A stretch of 64,000 nt of DNA from Rostratula benghalensis (taxonomy: Eukaryota > Chordata > Aves > Charadriiformes > Rostratulidae). Shown in pieces: positions 24,001-35,339 of this stretch (its first letter is position 1; each line of letters opens with the position of its first letter). The notes beneath the pieces are model-generated. The model was not told the DNA's origin. It did no database searches and saw nothing but the letters and a program-made list of their open reading frames with translations. The stretch lies in the NCBI GenBank assembly GCA_013399305.1, contig VXAI01000114.1, positions 2,248,586-2,312,585 of the forward strand. Reading direction: 5' to 3'. The translations under genes were made by a program, and so were the position numbers.

Positions 24001-27000
24001 ATGTGATTTAGTAACTTCTCTATCCTGCTCCAGTACCATGGTGTCAGCTTTCTCTCATATTGATCTTTGAATTGCTGTAACTGTTCAGTACCTCTGTACT
24101 CATACGGCTTGTTAAATGACTCCCTTGGGGTGGTTATTGATTTCTCTTTTTTTTTTTTTTTTTTAATATGTGACCAACTGCCTAGTGAGGCTTGAAATTC
24201 TGCCATTCAGCCTGTGGTGTTCTGAAACTGTCCTGAGTTAACAGAAATCCCTGTCAAACTAATAGAATCAATGCCTGACAACCAGTATTTTAAATTACCC
24301 GCATGGAGAAATTCTAGTGGAAGGAGGTGTGCTTAATTCCCCCCTTCCTTTTGAAGAAAGAAACACGGATGCCTCTGGTGTTTAAATCCAGTGCATTTAA
24401 TTTGTGTGTCTTGCTCAGGTATGTGGTGGCAACCTGGTGTCTGGATTTGGAAGATGTTTCCTAAACCTACACATGCAAGGCTTTGCTTGCACAGGGGAGC
24501 AACATGTCTTACAGGAGTCTAATTCTTTCACTGCTCAGTGCTTTGTGTGACGAGAATGCAAAATACATTTTAAAGATGCCTGACAGCAAACACTTGGTAT
24601 CTGTAAGTCATTTGTGGGAGACTTAGTTCATCTTGCTCCATATAAAGAGGACAACAGCGTTCCAGAATATCTCACTGTCAGGAAACCACCTCTTCTTCCT
24701 TGCTGTAGCCACTCTGCTGCAGTTTCAGGATGAGAGTAGATAGAAATAAAGTTATCACAGTTTTTAGTAATGTTCTAAAAGATACCACTATGGTTCTTGC
24801 CTGCAATGTGTTTCTGAAGGGTGGATGGATTGGGGAAATGCAAGCCTGTGTTCCCTTTCCTGGCTGTGCAGGAGAATTGGCCATGTGAGGCAGAAGTACT
24901 GCACAGCAGGGCTGGTGTGTGGCATGTGTGTGCCTCTGTTGGGGTGTGTGGGATGCTGAGATAACTGAGATTCAATAAAGGTACTGGGTAGGATAATACA
25001 GTGAAAACCATTAAAATTCCAAGCGAGAATTGTGCTGTGCCTTTGCCTTGCTGCATTCTTTGAGGCAAGGTTAGAAAGAGTACTTTATGGGGCTTTATTT
25101 TATTTCTGCAGTGATATCGTAGTCCAGATTGTAGATGCTAGAAACCCTCTTCTGTTTAGATGCCAAGATCTGGTAAGTAAATGACTTCCTTGAATGTTGT
25201 CTTCAATTTATTTCTTAGAGTTTGTATATTTTCTGTTCAGCTACACTGAAACTGTTGTGCTGAACTGTTTGTCTTAGTTATGCTAGTATTCTGTCATCAA
25301 GTTATTTTTCTCCAATGTTTTGGGTGTGTTTTTTTGATATTGCACAGTGTTGTGGCTTTAGAGGCAGTTCTGCAGAAGTTATATTGCAGTTATTACATTG
25401 CTTATCATTACCCACTAGAAGTTTCTGCACTTAAAGGAATTGTTCTGTTTAAAAGCAAAGTGGAGTAAAAACGGGTGAGGATTACTGCGCTGAAAGTGAA
25501 GGATCAAAAATTACTGAAGTGACAACTTTGTAATGATAGACTATGTCTGTGAGATAAGAAATTACTGGAACTCATCTTAGGAGTTCTGCTGTGAGGGGCT
25601 GATTAGTATCTTGTCATAGCTCTAAGCAGACAAGGTGTTTGCACACATGGTCAGAAACAACCTGTATGGCAGCAGTTGTGTGTGCTCCAGTTTGTTCTTG
25701 TAGCTGTCTGCTAAACACCAGTTCCATCTAGCCCAGGGGATGGGGAATTGAGCTACAGCCTTGTGGAGCTGGAAGGGGTAACTTGTCTTGCTGCTCTTGG
25801 ACGTCCTTGGGGGGAGGAGGAGCCTAAACCAGAGGACAAACTGATCTTTCTTTTGTTTTCTTCAGGAAAGCTATGTTAAGGAAGTCAGCAATGACAAGGA
25901 GAACATGATCCTGATAAACAAAGCAGATTTGCTGAGTGAGGAGCAGCGGGCTGCTTGGGCACGGTTCTTTGAGAAAGAGGGTGTTAAGGTGGTGTTCTGG
26001 TCAGCTTTGGCAGAGTGCAGGCGGCTGTCTGGAGAAGAAAAGGTACTGTAGATGACCAGTTCCAACTGGCTGCCTCTGATAACTTGCTTTGCAGTTATGC
26101 TTGTGCTATACCTGAGCACCTTTCTAGGAAAGGCACCGTCCTTTTCTCAGGGAATGGTTACTCTAAGGACCTGTGTGGCTGTAGAACAGAGACAAAAGTG
26201 AGGAGAGTGAAACTGAACAAAGTGGTACACACTTCAGTCACCATTTGTGGTGCTTGCAATTTCTCTGTCAATGTTAATGACTCGAGAAATAACACTGAAT
26301 TGGAATGTAAATTTGTTCCTTGAGGCTGCTGCTGAGTAGCTGTAGAAACAGCCCTTGATTCTTTGCCACACGTCTGTTTGCAGACCTGTGGAAAGAAGTG
26401 GAATCCTTTCCCAGAGGGGTGCTGTGAGGGACATGGTTATCTGTCCAGAGGATTTTTCTCTTGGTTCTGCCCAGTGGAACAAGCTCTGGTGCTTCCTCAA
26501 GGTATATGTTATCAGTAAATCCCACTTTCAGGTTTTACTGGTTTCATCTGTTAAAGCCATCACTATTCAGCTGTGGAACATCTCACATCTCTTTTCAAAA
26601 ATACCTAATCCTTTCAGCTGATTTGCAGTTTTTGGGTAAAATGATTTTACAGATTGATTTAAAAGTGAGACTGGAAGTGTTTGGTCTGTTTTCTTTTTTG
26701 GAAAGAAAATTCAAGATAGTGTTGTTATGAAAAGATCTTTCTTACATTCATTCCTGTTACTAGGAATGTTTGATAATTTAAAAAAAATACATATTTCCTG
26801 GGTTCTGCTGCTGCTGTGTGTAAGGTTGTGCTTGTGGGCGTTGCTCACAGTTGTGCTTCTGGAAAGAAACCTCAGACAACTTCACAAGAGAGCTAACAAT
26901 CCCTCTCCAAGTACTTCTGTTGTTCTGCTAAAACAGGCGAGTTGTTTCTACATCGTACTTAAGATCCCTGGAAGTGCTCTGTGGGATGTAAGGAGTGAAT

Positions 27001-30000
27001 TGGCTAATGAAAGATTGGTGACTGCGCTGCAGCAGCTGCAGTCCACAGCAAAACTTACTGTTGTTGTCTTTATGTTTCACCTGTGAAATAACTGTTCATG
27101 CAGGAGCCAGACACTGAAGATGCAGTGGAGGATCCCAGTCGTTCTGAGGGTGAAAGCTCCAGCCAAGAAGATGATGACACGGTACAAGGTGCTGCAGAAA
27201 GCACAGCCACGGGCAACGCTTTGCACACTGTAAATCAAGTTCTGGTTAGTGATGATGATAGTGATGCTGAATATGAAGACTGTGAAGATGATGACGAGGA
27301 GGAGGCCTGGCAAACCTGCTCTGAAGATGAAGGTGGGGACAAAGTAAATGCTGTTGCTCCAGAGAGGATGGAAAGCAGGAGTGATGGTGCTGCAGTGCAG
27401 CACGCGGCGCAGGAGCGGAACAGGAATGTCAGGAACTTCAGCCATCTGGTGCAGAGAAATGAGCTGTTGGAGATATTCAAAACCATGCACCATGGACCAA
27501 GGGTGAAGGATGGGGAAGTAAATGTGGGGCTGGTGAGTTGGACTTTGTGCTTAAATAGAATTTGCTTAATCTAGATTTTAATTTCATGTTTTCCATAGGA
27601 AAAAATTATCCTGTAGCCTGGCTTCCTGCAAGGGTAAAAAAAAAAAAAAAACAAAAAAAAAACAACTAACAAGCACAAATCACTGGGGGTTTTATGCAAA
27701 AATTAATTCTGAAGTTCCTGGAGCTCTCTGTTCCCTGCTGCTTGCCTTACTGTGTTTTAGTACATCTTATTGAACTATTTCTGTGTCTGAGCTCTGCCAG
27801 TCCCCTGGCATCGCCCTGCCTGATACCACTGTTGCTATTCCACTTCCTTGTCACCTAGGTGGGTTACCCTAATGTTGGCAAAAGTTCAACCATCAACACA
27901 ATCCTTGGAAATAAGAAGGTGTCAGTGTCTGCTACACCGGGCCGTACGAAACACTTTCAGGTATTGCTGTCAAAGAGTGTTGATCTTTTTTATTATCTAT
28001 TTTTATTTCTCCCCAACCTAGTGGAGAAGTGCTTCATTATGAACTAGTTGTAACCGTGTGGACTCGGAGAACTCTGATTGCCAGCCTGAACTGTGCCCTG
28101 CAGAGTAGGTTGGAGAGGGGTGGGCTTTTTATACATATATATTTCTGGAACTTTAGTTCTTGCTCCAGTTTGAGTCACTCATGAGGGCTTCTGTGCAATG
28201 GGAGATACTTTCCATCTCCCAATTTTAATAGCTTGGCCCTTCTTTTCTTCAACACCAGTCATGAGGAGAGAACCTCTGAAAAGTGAGTGCTCCTCTGAAT
28301 AGCTTAAGGAAAAGCTTTCAAACACTCCTTGTCCACAGTCATTGCTGTGAGTAAGTCCAGTTATGCTGCTCTTTTCAGATTGATCAAGCTCTTAATTTGG
28401 AGGTAGCAACTCCAATGCTATAATGAACATTGTAGGATAGGTACTTGTGCAATCTCCTACCTGTTTCAAAAGGTGCAACATAGGTAAAGGTTTCTGGAGT
28501 GATTTTTTTCACTCCCATCAGTTTGGAGAGTTGAAAGTCTTGCTGCCCCCATCTGGACACCTTATTTATGAACCTTAGAACTGTTGAGTGTCTTCCACAT
28601 CAGATTTCCTTAGTTCATTGGCTGGGGCCAACAGGGCAGTAGAATTTCAGCTTATTCTCATTTGCATCCTTGTTTCACCTGTGCATTTGATGTTTTTGTT
28701 CCCTTTTCCTCCATGGACACTGGCTTGCCTTGGTGAACTCATGGGTTATTTATTGTGTAGACCCTGTATGTGGAGCCTGGTCTGTGCCTCTGTGACTGTC
28801 CTGGTCTGGTGATGCCATCGTTCATCTCTACCAAGGCAGAAATGATTTGTTCTGGAATTCTGCCTATAGACCAGATGAGGGACCACGTCCCACCTATTTC
28901 TCTAATATCCTTTGCATGGGGTTTATGAGAGTGTCTGCAAGCACTGGATCTGGAGGATGCAGTGTAGCATGTTCCAGGCTTGCTAGGGGCACGTGTGCTC
29001 ACATGTTGAGGGTGGTGGGAGCTCACACTTGATGAAACAGCCCCTCATTTCAAGTTTATCTTGTTGTCAGCCTTGTATTGATTTTTCTGGTTTTCAAAAA
29101 AATCCAAAAGTCATTCTTGATATGTGCTCTTGGAGTGACAAGGGCAGGATTACTTGTGCAGCTGAAAATCACCAGGTGGTTTCCTTCACTAGCTTACGTT
29201 TGCCAGCATATCCCACGAAACATTTTGGAATCAACTTACGGAATCAATATCATAAGGCCAAGGGAAGATGAGGATCCAGATCGAATGCCAACAGCTGAAG
29301 AGCTGCTAACAGCATATGGATGTGAGTGGTGATCCCTTTAGAACCTATCACCTAAGCTGTGTGCGTGGTCCTGAACCCAGCCTTAGCAGAACTTCTTAAA
29401 GTTAGGCCCAGCACAGGTTTGTCCTGCATTGAACCTCCCTGTTAGGACTTGCTCTGCTCTCAGGAAGGGCCTTTGATTACAGCTCATCTCCTGTGTGTGT
29501 GTGGCAGTAGTGCTTTGCCAGTTCCATCCGAGAGATGTAGTGATTGGGTTGAGGATGTTAAAGAAATGCCCTGCCAGGCAGTGTGGTGTGGTGCTCTTAT
29601 CCTTCCACATTCCTTGAGTTAGATTTTTGAATGGTGCAGTGAAGGTTTATCTCCCTTGTCTGATTCTTTGGTGCAGTTAATCTTCTCTGGCCTTAAAACA
29701 AAAATAAAATCCAGCAGGTTTTCTGGTAGTTGGGAGATGTCAGCTCTCATAACTCCTTTCAGGCCCGGATATGCTTCTGCAGGCCCACTGCACCAGTGTT
29801 TCCCTTTCCTCTCTGCTTTCTACAACCAAACTCTCTTTCTCAGGGAGGCTTTTTTTTTGGAGAGGGGATACAAATGTGCAGTTAGGCAGCAGAGAAGAAC
29901 ATATTAATACTCTTGTACTGGCAGAAAATGTACTTTGGATTTGTCTTCCAGATATGAGGGGCTTTATGACGTCTCATGGACAGCCAGACCAGCCCAGATC

Positions 30001-32381
30001 AGCTCGATACGTGTTAAAAGACTATGTCAGTGTAAGTGCTTCCTGCATCTGGGTTCTCTCTTCTGCTAGGAGAGGAATTGAAAGTTTCACTGGAGCAGGA
30101 AGGAGGACAATAAAATCAATTATATTTCACTGAATAAAATGAACATATATTAAAATACTCTAAATTAGGTTGGCTTTACGTTTTAAAGGAATAAATGAAA
30201 CTTCTGCTGCTTAATCTTAAAAAAATGATTGCTTGAATATGTGTTAGATGTACTCTAATTTGTTTAGCTAAAACATGCAGCAGATATTCAGGAAACAAAC
30301 CCATTTTGTTTAGTTGGATCAGTGTTTGGTGCTAAGGGCTGCCGTGATGAGCACTGTAATACTGCATGCTTCTACAGCACCCCTCTGCAAGTTATTCTTG
30401 AGTATTTCTTGATGGGATCCTGCAGTACCTGAGAGTTTTGCACCACGTTTGCAGATAGAAATGGTGCTTTGAAGTAGAAGTACAATAGTGCCTTAAAATC
30501 AAACCAATTGTTGCCTGGGGGGAGAAATGGTAATACTAATAGTTCTTCTGCCCACGTGAGTCCCCGAGCTTTCAGGGCCCTTCGTTAGCTTTGGAGTTGT
30601 TTTCTTTCCTCTCTTCAAATTTTTTGGTTTTTTGGTGAAAACTGTATCCCATTGCTTTCACAGGGGAAGCTGTTATATTGCCACCCACCTCCTGGCATTG
30701 ACCCAAATGATTTTCAGCACCAGCATCAAAGATGCCCAGAGAGCAGACCCATGCAGGCCAGTGGACACGTGAAGCCCGAGAAGAATACCAAAGCGAAACA
30801 AATAGAAAATGTGGTGGACAAAACATTTTTCCACCAGGTAAATTCTCAGGGAGAATTACTCTGGGACTTCTTACAGCAGCACTGGTGTGTCATAGTTACC
30901 GGGAAAAATAGATTTGAAGATGGAGGGGTGCTGGGTTGAGTTACTGGTGTTGGATGCCATTGGCATCTGCACATAATTTCTACCCTACAGTGCTCTGTTC
31001 TTTTTATTATCCCCTAAATCACTGTGAATGTCCTAGATGACTGAAAGATAGCTAATAAGGTGCATTTAGTTGATGTTTAAAAGGTCAGCAGGGTGACCCT
31101 CATCATTATGGGCCCAACATCAATCTTGCTTGAGCGAACAGGAGAGTGACTGGGAAGAAAGACAAGAGGGAGGGTGGTGTTACACAGCCACCAACTAAGA
31201 ACACCGTTTTGGTCTAACAGATCGTTCAAACTAACTTTCCTTTCTTGAGATGACATGTTTGGGGGTCATGATAAGCTTCTTTAAGACAGTTGATTTAATA
31301 TTACATGGTTGTTTTGACTCAGAACATGAAGGTTCCGATGAAACCAGATGAAAAGCACATAAACGGATCTCAATTTTAGTTGAGAAATTTTAAAATTAAG
31401 TGGAAAATAGGAATTTTTTCTGAATTTGTACGCTTCTCGTTAAGTCCTACAGAGATCTGTTTTGTTCTGCTGCTACTGAAAAAAATGTATTAGTGACTCA
31501 TAATGAAATGTCAAATTGGTAACTGATGAAGTCTGCACACCTGAGAAAGATCAGAACAAGGTGTTTGGCAGTGGAGAGGGCGGGCCGTGGGCAGCACGAT
31601 CCATTCTGCGTGCTTAGCTGGGTATGAGCAGTATTTGTTTCAGCACAGCTATGGGTAATCACACGTTTTGAAAACAAGAACTCGGGCTCTTTTCAAAAAT
31701 TCAGTGGGGCTGTTTTGGAAAACGATGACCTGAAAAGAATTTTTGGGATTACCAGACTCTTCCTCTGGCTGCCCGACGTGCTGGCACGAGCTGTGGGCCC
31801 CGGCAGCGCTACCCACGATCCAGACTTGAGCAAGTTATTTTAGCTTCTGGCTCTCACAGACGCCAGATTTATTTGCAAAGACAGTTTGTTGTGTGGAAAG
31901 CAGAGACTGTGGGAATCAATCCTAGCACCGTAGCTAATGCCTGGCGGGGCTGGGTGTCTCGTCTGTACTTCTGCTTGCAGTGGCAGATCTGGCGCAGCCA
32001 GGCATGGCTGCAGACACAACTGGGACGTGCTGGCAGGCTTGGACTCGGCTGCGTGGTGTGGTGTGACCTTTCCTGCAGCTCTGGGCCTGGAGGCTGAGCG
32101 GGTCTTGATGGGTTTGAGCTCGCCTGTGTCTGGTTTTATCGACACACCAGGGTTCCTTCTTGTTAAATACCGCTCACTGGTGATTATGTCTTCTGTTCCA
32201 GGAGAACGTTCGTGCTCTGGTGAAAGGGGTCCGGGCTGCAATGGGATACCGGCCTGGCAGTGGTCTTGTGCCTGTGACTACTCCCAATCCTGGGAACGTG
32301 GTAGGAAAGCCTTGGAAAAAACACGGAAACAGGAACAAGAAGGAGAAAATTCGCAGGATCACTAAGCACCTGGAGGCTTAG
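20999..32381 (+). CDS. LSG1: LSG1, large-subunit GTPase 1 (complete, 14 coding exons)
   Basis: Joined exons give 1965 nt, 654 residues plus stop (human about 658): 20999-21079, 21174-21291, 21600-21720, 22304-22390, 23000-23086, 25112-25172, 25866-26042, 27104-27532, 27859-27960, 28761-28904, 29198-29321, 29952-30031, 30664-30837, 32202-32381. All phases agree. It is a circularly permuted GTPase of the YlqF/YawG type. The motif order is G4 NKAD (203-206), G5 SAL (231-233), an acidic insert (about 245-340), G1 GYPNVGKS (389-396), G2 TPG (413-415) and G3 DCPG (433-436). From family knowledge, LSG1 acts in the cytoplasm and at the ER on late pre-60S particles, where GTP hydrolysis releases the export adaptor NMD3. 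The start has strong context (GGCGGCATGG). Intron 10 is AT-AC; the others are GT-AG. Confidence 0.97.
21174..21291 (+). CDS. LSG1: LSG1 coding exon 2
   Basis: Begins LHASEVGGE and contains the conserved LEEFLATAELAGTRFVA. The acceptor is CCCGGCAG and the donor GTGAGG; it ends in phase 1. Confidence 0.95.
21600..21720 (+). CDS. LSG1: LSG1 coding exon 3
   Basis: Encodes ERLNIQIV to QFLRIPRR, matching human EKLNIKFV to QFLCIPRR. The donor is GTGAGT; it ends in phase 2. Confidence 0.95.
22304..22390 (+). CDS. LSG1: LSG1 coding exon 4
   Basis: Encodes PRWDRTTSAADLKQAE to EWRRQLA, aligned to human PNWNQNTTPEELKQAE to EWRRQLV. The acceptor is TTGTAACAG and the donor GTGAGT. Confidence 0.94.
23000..23086 (+). 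CDS. LSG1: LSG1 coding exon 5
   Basis: Encodes LEEEKKLILTPFERNLEFWR and continues QLWRVIER, nearly identical to human. The donor is GTAAAG. Confidence 0.96.
25112..25172 (+). CDS. LSG1: LSG1 coding exon 6
   Basis: Encodes SDIVVQIVDARNPLLFRCQ and DL. The DARNP motif is a hallmark of circularly permuted GTPases in this family. The donor is GTAAGT. Confidence 0.97.
25866..26042 (+). CDS. LSG1: LSG1 coding exon 7 (G4 and G5 motifs)
   Basis: Residues 186-244. It contains the G4 guanine-specificity motif NKAD and the G5-like WSALA. The last residues (ECRRLSGEEK) diverge from human and start the acidic linker. The donor is GTACTG. Confidence 0.95.
27104..27532 (+). CDS. LSG1: LSG1 coding exon 8 (acidic insert)
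   Basis: Residues 245-387. A long Asp/Glu/Ser-rich linker carries the conserved EYEDCEDDDEEEAWQTCSED. It is followed by NFSHLVQRNELLEIF and a run to VKDGEVNVGL, just before the P-loop. The acidic stretch varies between species in length and sequence. Confidence 0.95.
27859..27960 (+). CDS. LSG1: LSG1 coding exon 9 (G1 P-loop and G2)
   Basis: Residues 388-421, VGYPNVGKSSTINTILGN to ATPGRTKHFQ. This exon carries the phosphate-binding loop GxxxxGKS and the switch I threonine. Confidence 0.97.
28761..28904 (+). CDS. LSG1: LSG1 coding exon 10 (G3)
   Basis: Residues 422-469, TLYVEPGLCLCDCPGLVMP to MRDHVPPISL. It contains the G3 DCPG motif. It ends at CTA immediately before the AT-AC type intron. 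Confidence 0.95.
28905..29197 (+). other. U12-type AT-AC intron (LSG1 intron 10)
   Basis: The intron begins ATATCCTTT, the exact minor-spliceosome AT-AC donor consensus, and ends CTTAC. A near-consensus branch motif TTCCTTCAC lies at 29181-29189, with the branch A (29188) about 9 nt from the end. Splicing L|V here restores PPISLVCQHIPRN, matching human PPVSLVCQNIPRH. There is no sensible GT-AG alternative. Confidence 0.88.
29198..29321 (+). CDS. LSG1: LSG1 coding exon 11
   Basis: Encodes VCQHIPRNILESTYGINII, then RPREDEDPDRMPTAEELLTA and YG. It begins after the AC acceptor and ends in phase 1 with donor GTGAGT. Confidence 0.95.
29952..30031 (+). CDS. LSG1: LSG1 coding exon 12
   Basis: Encodes YMRGFMTSHGQPDQPRSARY and VLKDYVS, almost identical to human. 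The donor is GTAAGT. Confidence 0.96.
30664..30837 (+). CDS. LSG1: LSG1 coding exon 13
   Basis: Encodes GKLLYCHPPPGIDPNDFQHQ to KQIENVVDKTFFHQ. The acceptor is GCTTTCACAG and the donor GTAAAT. Confidence 0.96.
32202..32381 (+). CDS. LSG1: LSG1 coding exon 14 and stop
   Basis: Encodes ENVRALVKGVRAAMGYRPGS to the basic tail KPWKKHGNRNKKEKIRRI, ending HLEA and TAG at 32379-32381. The lysine/arginine-rich C-terminus matches human. Confidence 0.96.
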   Translation, partial: ENVRALVKGVRAAMGYRPGSGLVPVTTPNPGNVVGKPWKKHGNRNKKEKIRRITKHLEA

Positions 32382-32825
32382 CTGTGGCAGCAGTATCTGG
32401 CCTTCCCAGGGCAGGGACTACATTGTCCTGCAGGCCTGAACTGAGGGGGGTAAGAAGGATAAGGGAGCATCGCTGTCTCACCTGGGAGCTCTGTGCTATG
32501 GATTTGCCTGTGCAGGGGGTAAGAGTGGGCTCTGATAGTTGGAGCTCTTACCTCCTGAGAACAAAAGAGACCTGGCCATTCTTGTTACCTAGAAGCCAGC
32601 CCAGACATTTGACTGCTGCTGAAAACCCCTTCCAGCAGGATCAGATGGAGCCATGTAGGAATGGTTTTTCCTTCCATAAAGGATGGATTTTATAGCTGTT
32701 GGTTCAAAGCAGTCCTGTAAAACTGACTAAAATCTTTAAACAGTTGAATCTCAATGAGTGATGTTTGTTACATTTTGAGACACTATTTAAAAAAAAAAAT
32801 AAAAAATGGTGATTTGACAGAACAC
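32382..32825 (+). other. LSG1: LSG1 3' UTR with polyadenylation signal
   Basis: Noncoding sequence follows the stop codon. The first AATAAA (32798-32803) sits at the end of an A-rich run, so cleavage around 32820 is predicted. The A-rich context makes the hexamer less specific, and a longer UTR is possible. Confidence 0.5.
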
Positions 32826-35090
32826 TGTAGTGTGCTGAAAAATGAGGTGAAAGGATCTTTATTGACCTCTTCCATCTCTGCCGTACAAGCCCTGTTCTGT
32901 AGAACCAGCTTTGAAACTACTCATCTTCCCAGCTCAAGCCAGAAAGGAGGAATGGAAGCTGCACTGTGCAAGGAAAATGCTGCTTGTATGTCCTTCACAC
33001 TGAGCTGGTATCAGTTGTTTTTCTGTGTGACCTCCCACTGGTATTTTAAAACATTAGCTCCGTGTCACTGGCCAAACATCTGGTGCTAATTTGTCCTTAA
33101 ATATACTTGAGATTTTACTTCCTACTTGGTGTCATGTTCTGTCTCACTGACCTGTTAGCCATTGACCTAGTTGCAGAAGTGTCATAATAGCAGATCTTAA
33201 TGTGTACATTAATATTTGATGGTAAAAAAAATTGTACTTGCTTGGGGTCAGACTTAAGTGAGATTTACTCCTTGGTTGCCCAGCTGAGAAAATGCACACT
33301 TGGTCAGGGCTCTTCATTCCTAATATAGCACAGGGAGTAATGATAGGACTGGAGAGGCTTGCAAAGACAAATTGTGCTTTGTTTTTAGGTGGTGAAGCAG
33401 AGTAGCAGAGGGCACTGGCTTCTGATACTAAAAAAAGGATTGCTGTCTTGTAATTTTGTACTTTCCAGGCCTTGAGTGTGGATAGAGATGAAAGCAACTG
33501 CTGAGCAAAGCCTCAGCAGACGTGGGGCAGGCAACCAAGCTGGTTTTGCCTCTGTGACCCTTTGTCCTGTACAGCCAATTTACACTCTGTATGCAGAGGG
33601 TCCACTGGCAGCAGAGCTCTCAGCTCCTGCTTCCCTTGGTGTCCCTGCTCTCAAGTTCTTGATTACATCACTGGAGGGGAAAGTATTTCTCTACCACTTG
33701 TAAAACTAAAGCATAATTGCACTGAAGGAAATTGATCAATGGTATTTTAAGTCAGAGTACCACAGTGGAAAGTAGATTCTCAGGAGATATATTATTTAAT
33801 CTGGTTCTTTTGGAGAAGATTATTTTTGCCTTTGTTTCCTAAAGAGGCTGTGCCCTAGCTAAATCTGTCTCTGATCAGATTTTCTCACCTGTCCTGTCTT
33901 GTTTGAAGATACTGTCTCTCAAATTACCTGTCAAGTTGAAGTTGAGGGTATGCTTTATTGAAGTTTTAAAGTATTTTTTTCTACTGTTTCCCTCTTGTCA
34001 AAGTTTTTTGGCTTCTTTGTTCTTGTTGCATGTGCCTGGGTTTTCTTTTACATTCCCAGTCCTTTCCTGCCAGCTGGGTCTTCGGGAGCCTCCAGGACAC
34101 ACCTGGAGTAGACCCTTCCAAACCTGGTGAATGACAGCAGTCCCAGGGCCTGAGGTTTGGGATGAGACTGGCTGTTGTTCACAGGAACCTTTGGCCACAA
34201 GACCTGGCAAACCACTTGCAGTGTTTGCATGAGTGAATGGAGGATGATGTAAATACCACAGAGCAAATAATGTTTGCTCAGGTCTATTAAATGCATACTG
34301 CACCTTGCTGTGCTGAAGGACTCTTGCCTCGATAGAAGGAGGGCTGTAAATGAGAGCTGTGTGCCCAAAGGCTTGTTAGCATTTTATGCTACTATTGAGC
34401 AGTGGACAAAGTGGGTAATAGGGGAGGATGGTGGTGAAATTAACGCTTTCCAGTGGTGGTTTGGGCTGTTGAACCACATCTACCCTGTCCTGCCCCAGCT
34501 GGGGAGTGCTGGCCAGGCTGTGATGGCTCTGGAGCACACAGGACCAGCTGTGGGACAATGCAGGGACTGCGCTGCTCCGGGGGCTGGCACAAAGGAGACC
34601 TTGTGCTCTGCCCTGGCCACCTGCGAAGAGGAGCCTCTCGGCTGCTCGGGGCACTTCCCACAGAGGACAACTTTCCATTCCTGTGAGCTGTTTTCTTAAG
34701 GAGCCCTGTGTGTGCAGAGGGAGCATGTGGGCTGCAGCCGGCTCCAGTCTGTTCCTGGGATCTGCAGCACTTTCAGCACCTCAGTGGCTTGGCTCCCCTT
34801 TTAGGGGGCTGCCTCCCTTTTTAGGGGGCTTTGATTTATAATGCAAGCAGTTGATTTTTTTATTATTATTTATTTTTTTTCTGGCTGATATCATTACCTG
34901 CTGCACTGATTCCTGCAGCAGAGATGCAGAGCTGATTTGGGAATATGGTTTGAAGCTAAGCTTCCCTTTTACTACACCATGTGCTTGCATCACGAACTAT
35001 AATTCTTCCAACAGGGCAAGAGCTGGAGCTGCCAGGACTCTTCTGCCTGGCTTAGGGACCCCTACTCCAGCCTGGAGTCCACTCCCAGCA
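32826..35090. other. LSG1-TMEM44 intergenic DNA, no gene seen
   Basis: No supported exon is visible. A small tandem duplication, CCTTTTTAGGGGGCT-like, occurs near 34797-34831, followed by an AT-rich patch at 34850-34885. The TMEM44 promoter should lie at the right-hand end, but no CpG island is visible. Confidence 0.5.
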
Positions 35091-35121
35091 GTGTGTGGTG
35101 CTTTCTACCCCCAGGGAGCTG

Positions 35122-35339
35122 ATGTACCATGGGTGGAAGTGGCACTGGGTGCCACACATGCAGGGCGGGTGGTGGCACTTCTTGCCCAGGGATGCTCAGA
35201 GCCAGCCATGCTGGGGACACTGGCCACGGGGCACAGTGGCTCTGCTGCCTGGGCAGCAGCTTGCCTGGCTGGGGAGTTGGGCTGTGTCCTGGGGGTTCTG
35301 GATGCTGGCCATGCTGTGCTGGATCATCACCTGCTCCTT
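35122..35339 (+). CDS. TMEM44: TMEM44 coding exon 1 (first membrane segment)
   Basis: Ends with the hydrophobic segment SWAVSWGFWMLAMLCWIITC, aligned without gaps to human TM1. The donor is CTCCTT|GTAACT in phase 2. The N-terminal part before the membrane segment does not resemble human, so the start is provisional. Confidence 0.65.

Noticed and set aside
28905..29192. Alternative GT-AG splicing of LSG1 intron 10 (donor at GTTTAT near 28921, acceptor at CACTAG ending 29192)
   Set aside because: It keeps frame but inserts about eight residues absent from human LSG1 and uses a very poor donor; the AT-AC borders give an exact fit.
31525..31565. C-box-like CTGATGA and D-box-like CTGA in LSG1 intron 13, possible snoRNA
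   Set aside because: The boxes are only about 20 nt apart and no terminal stem is present.
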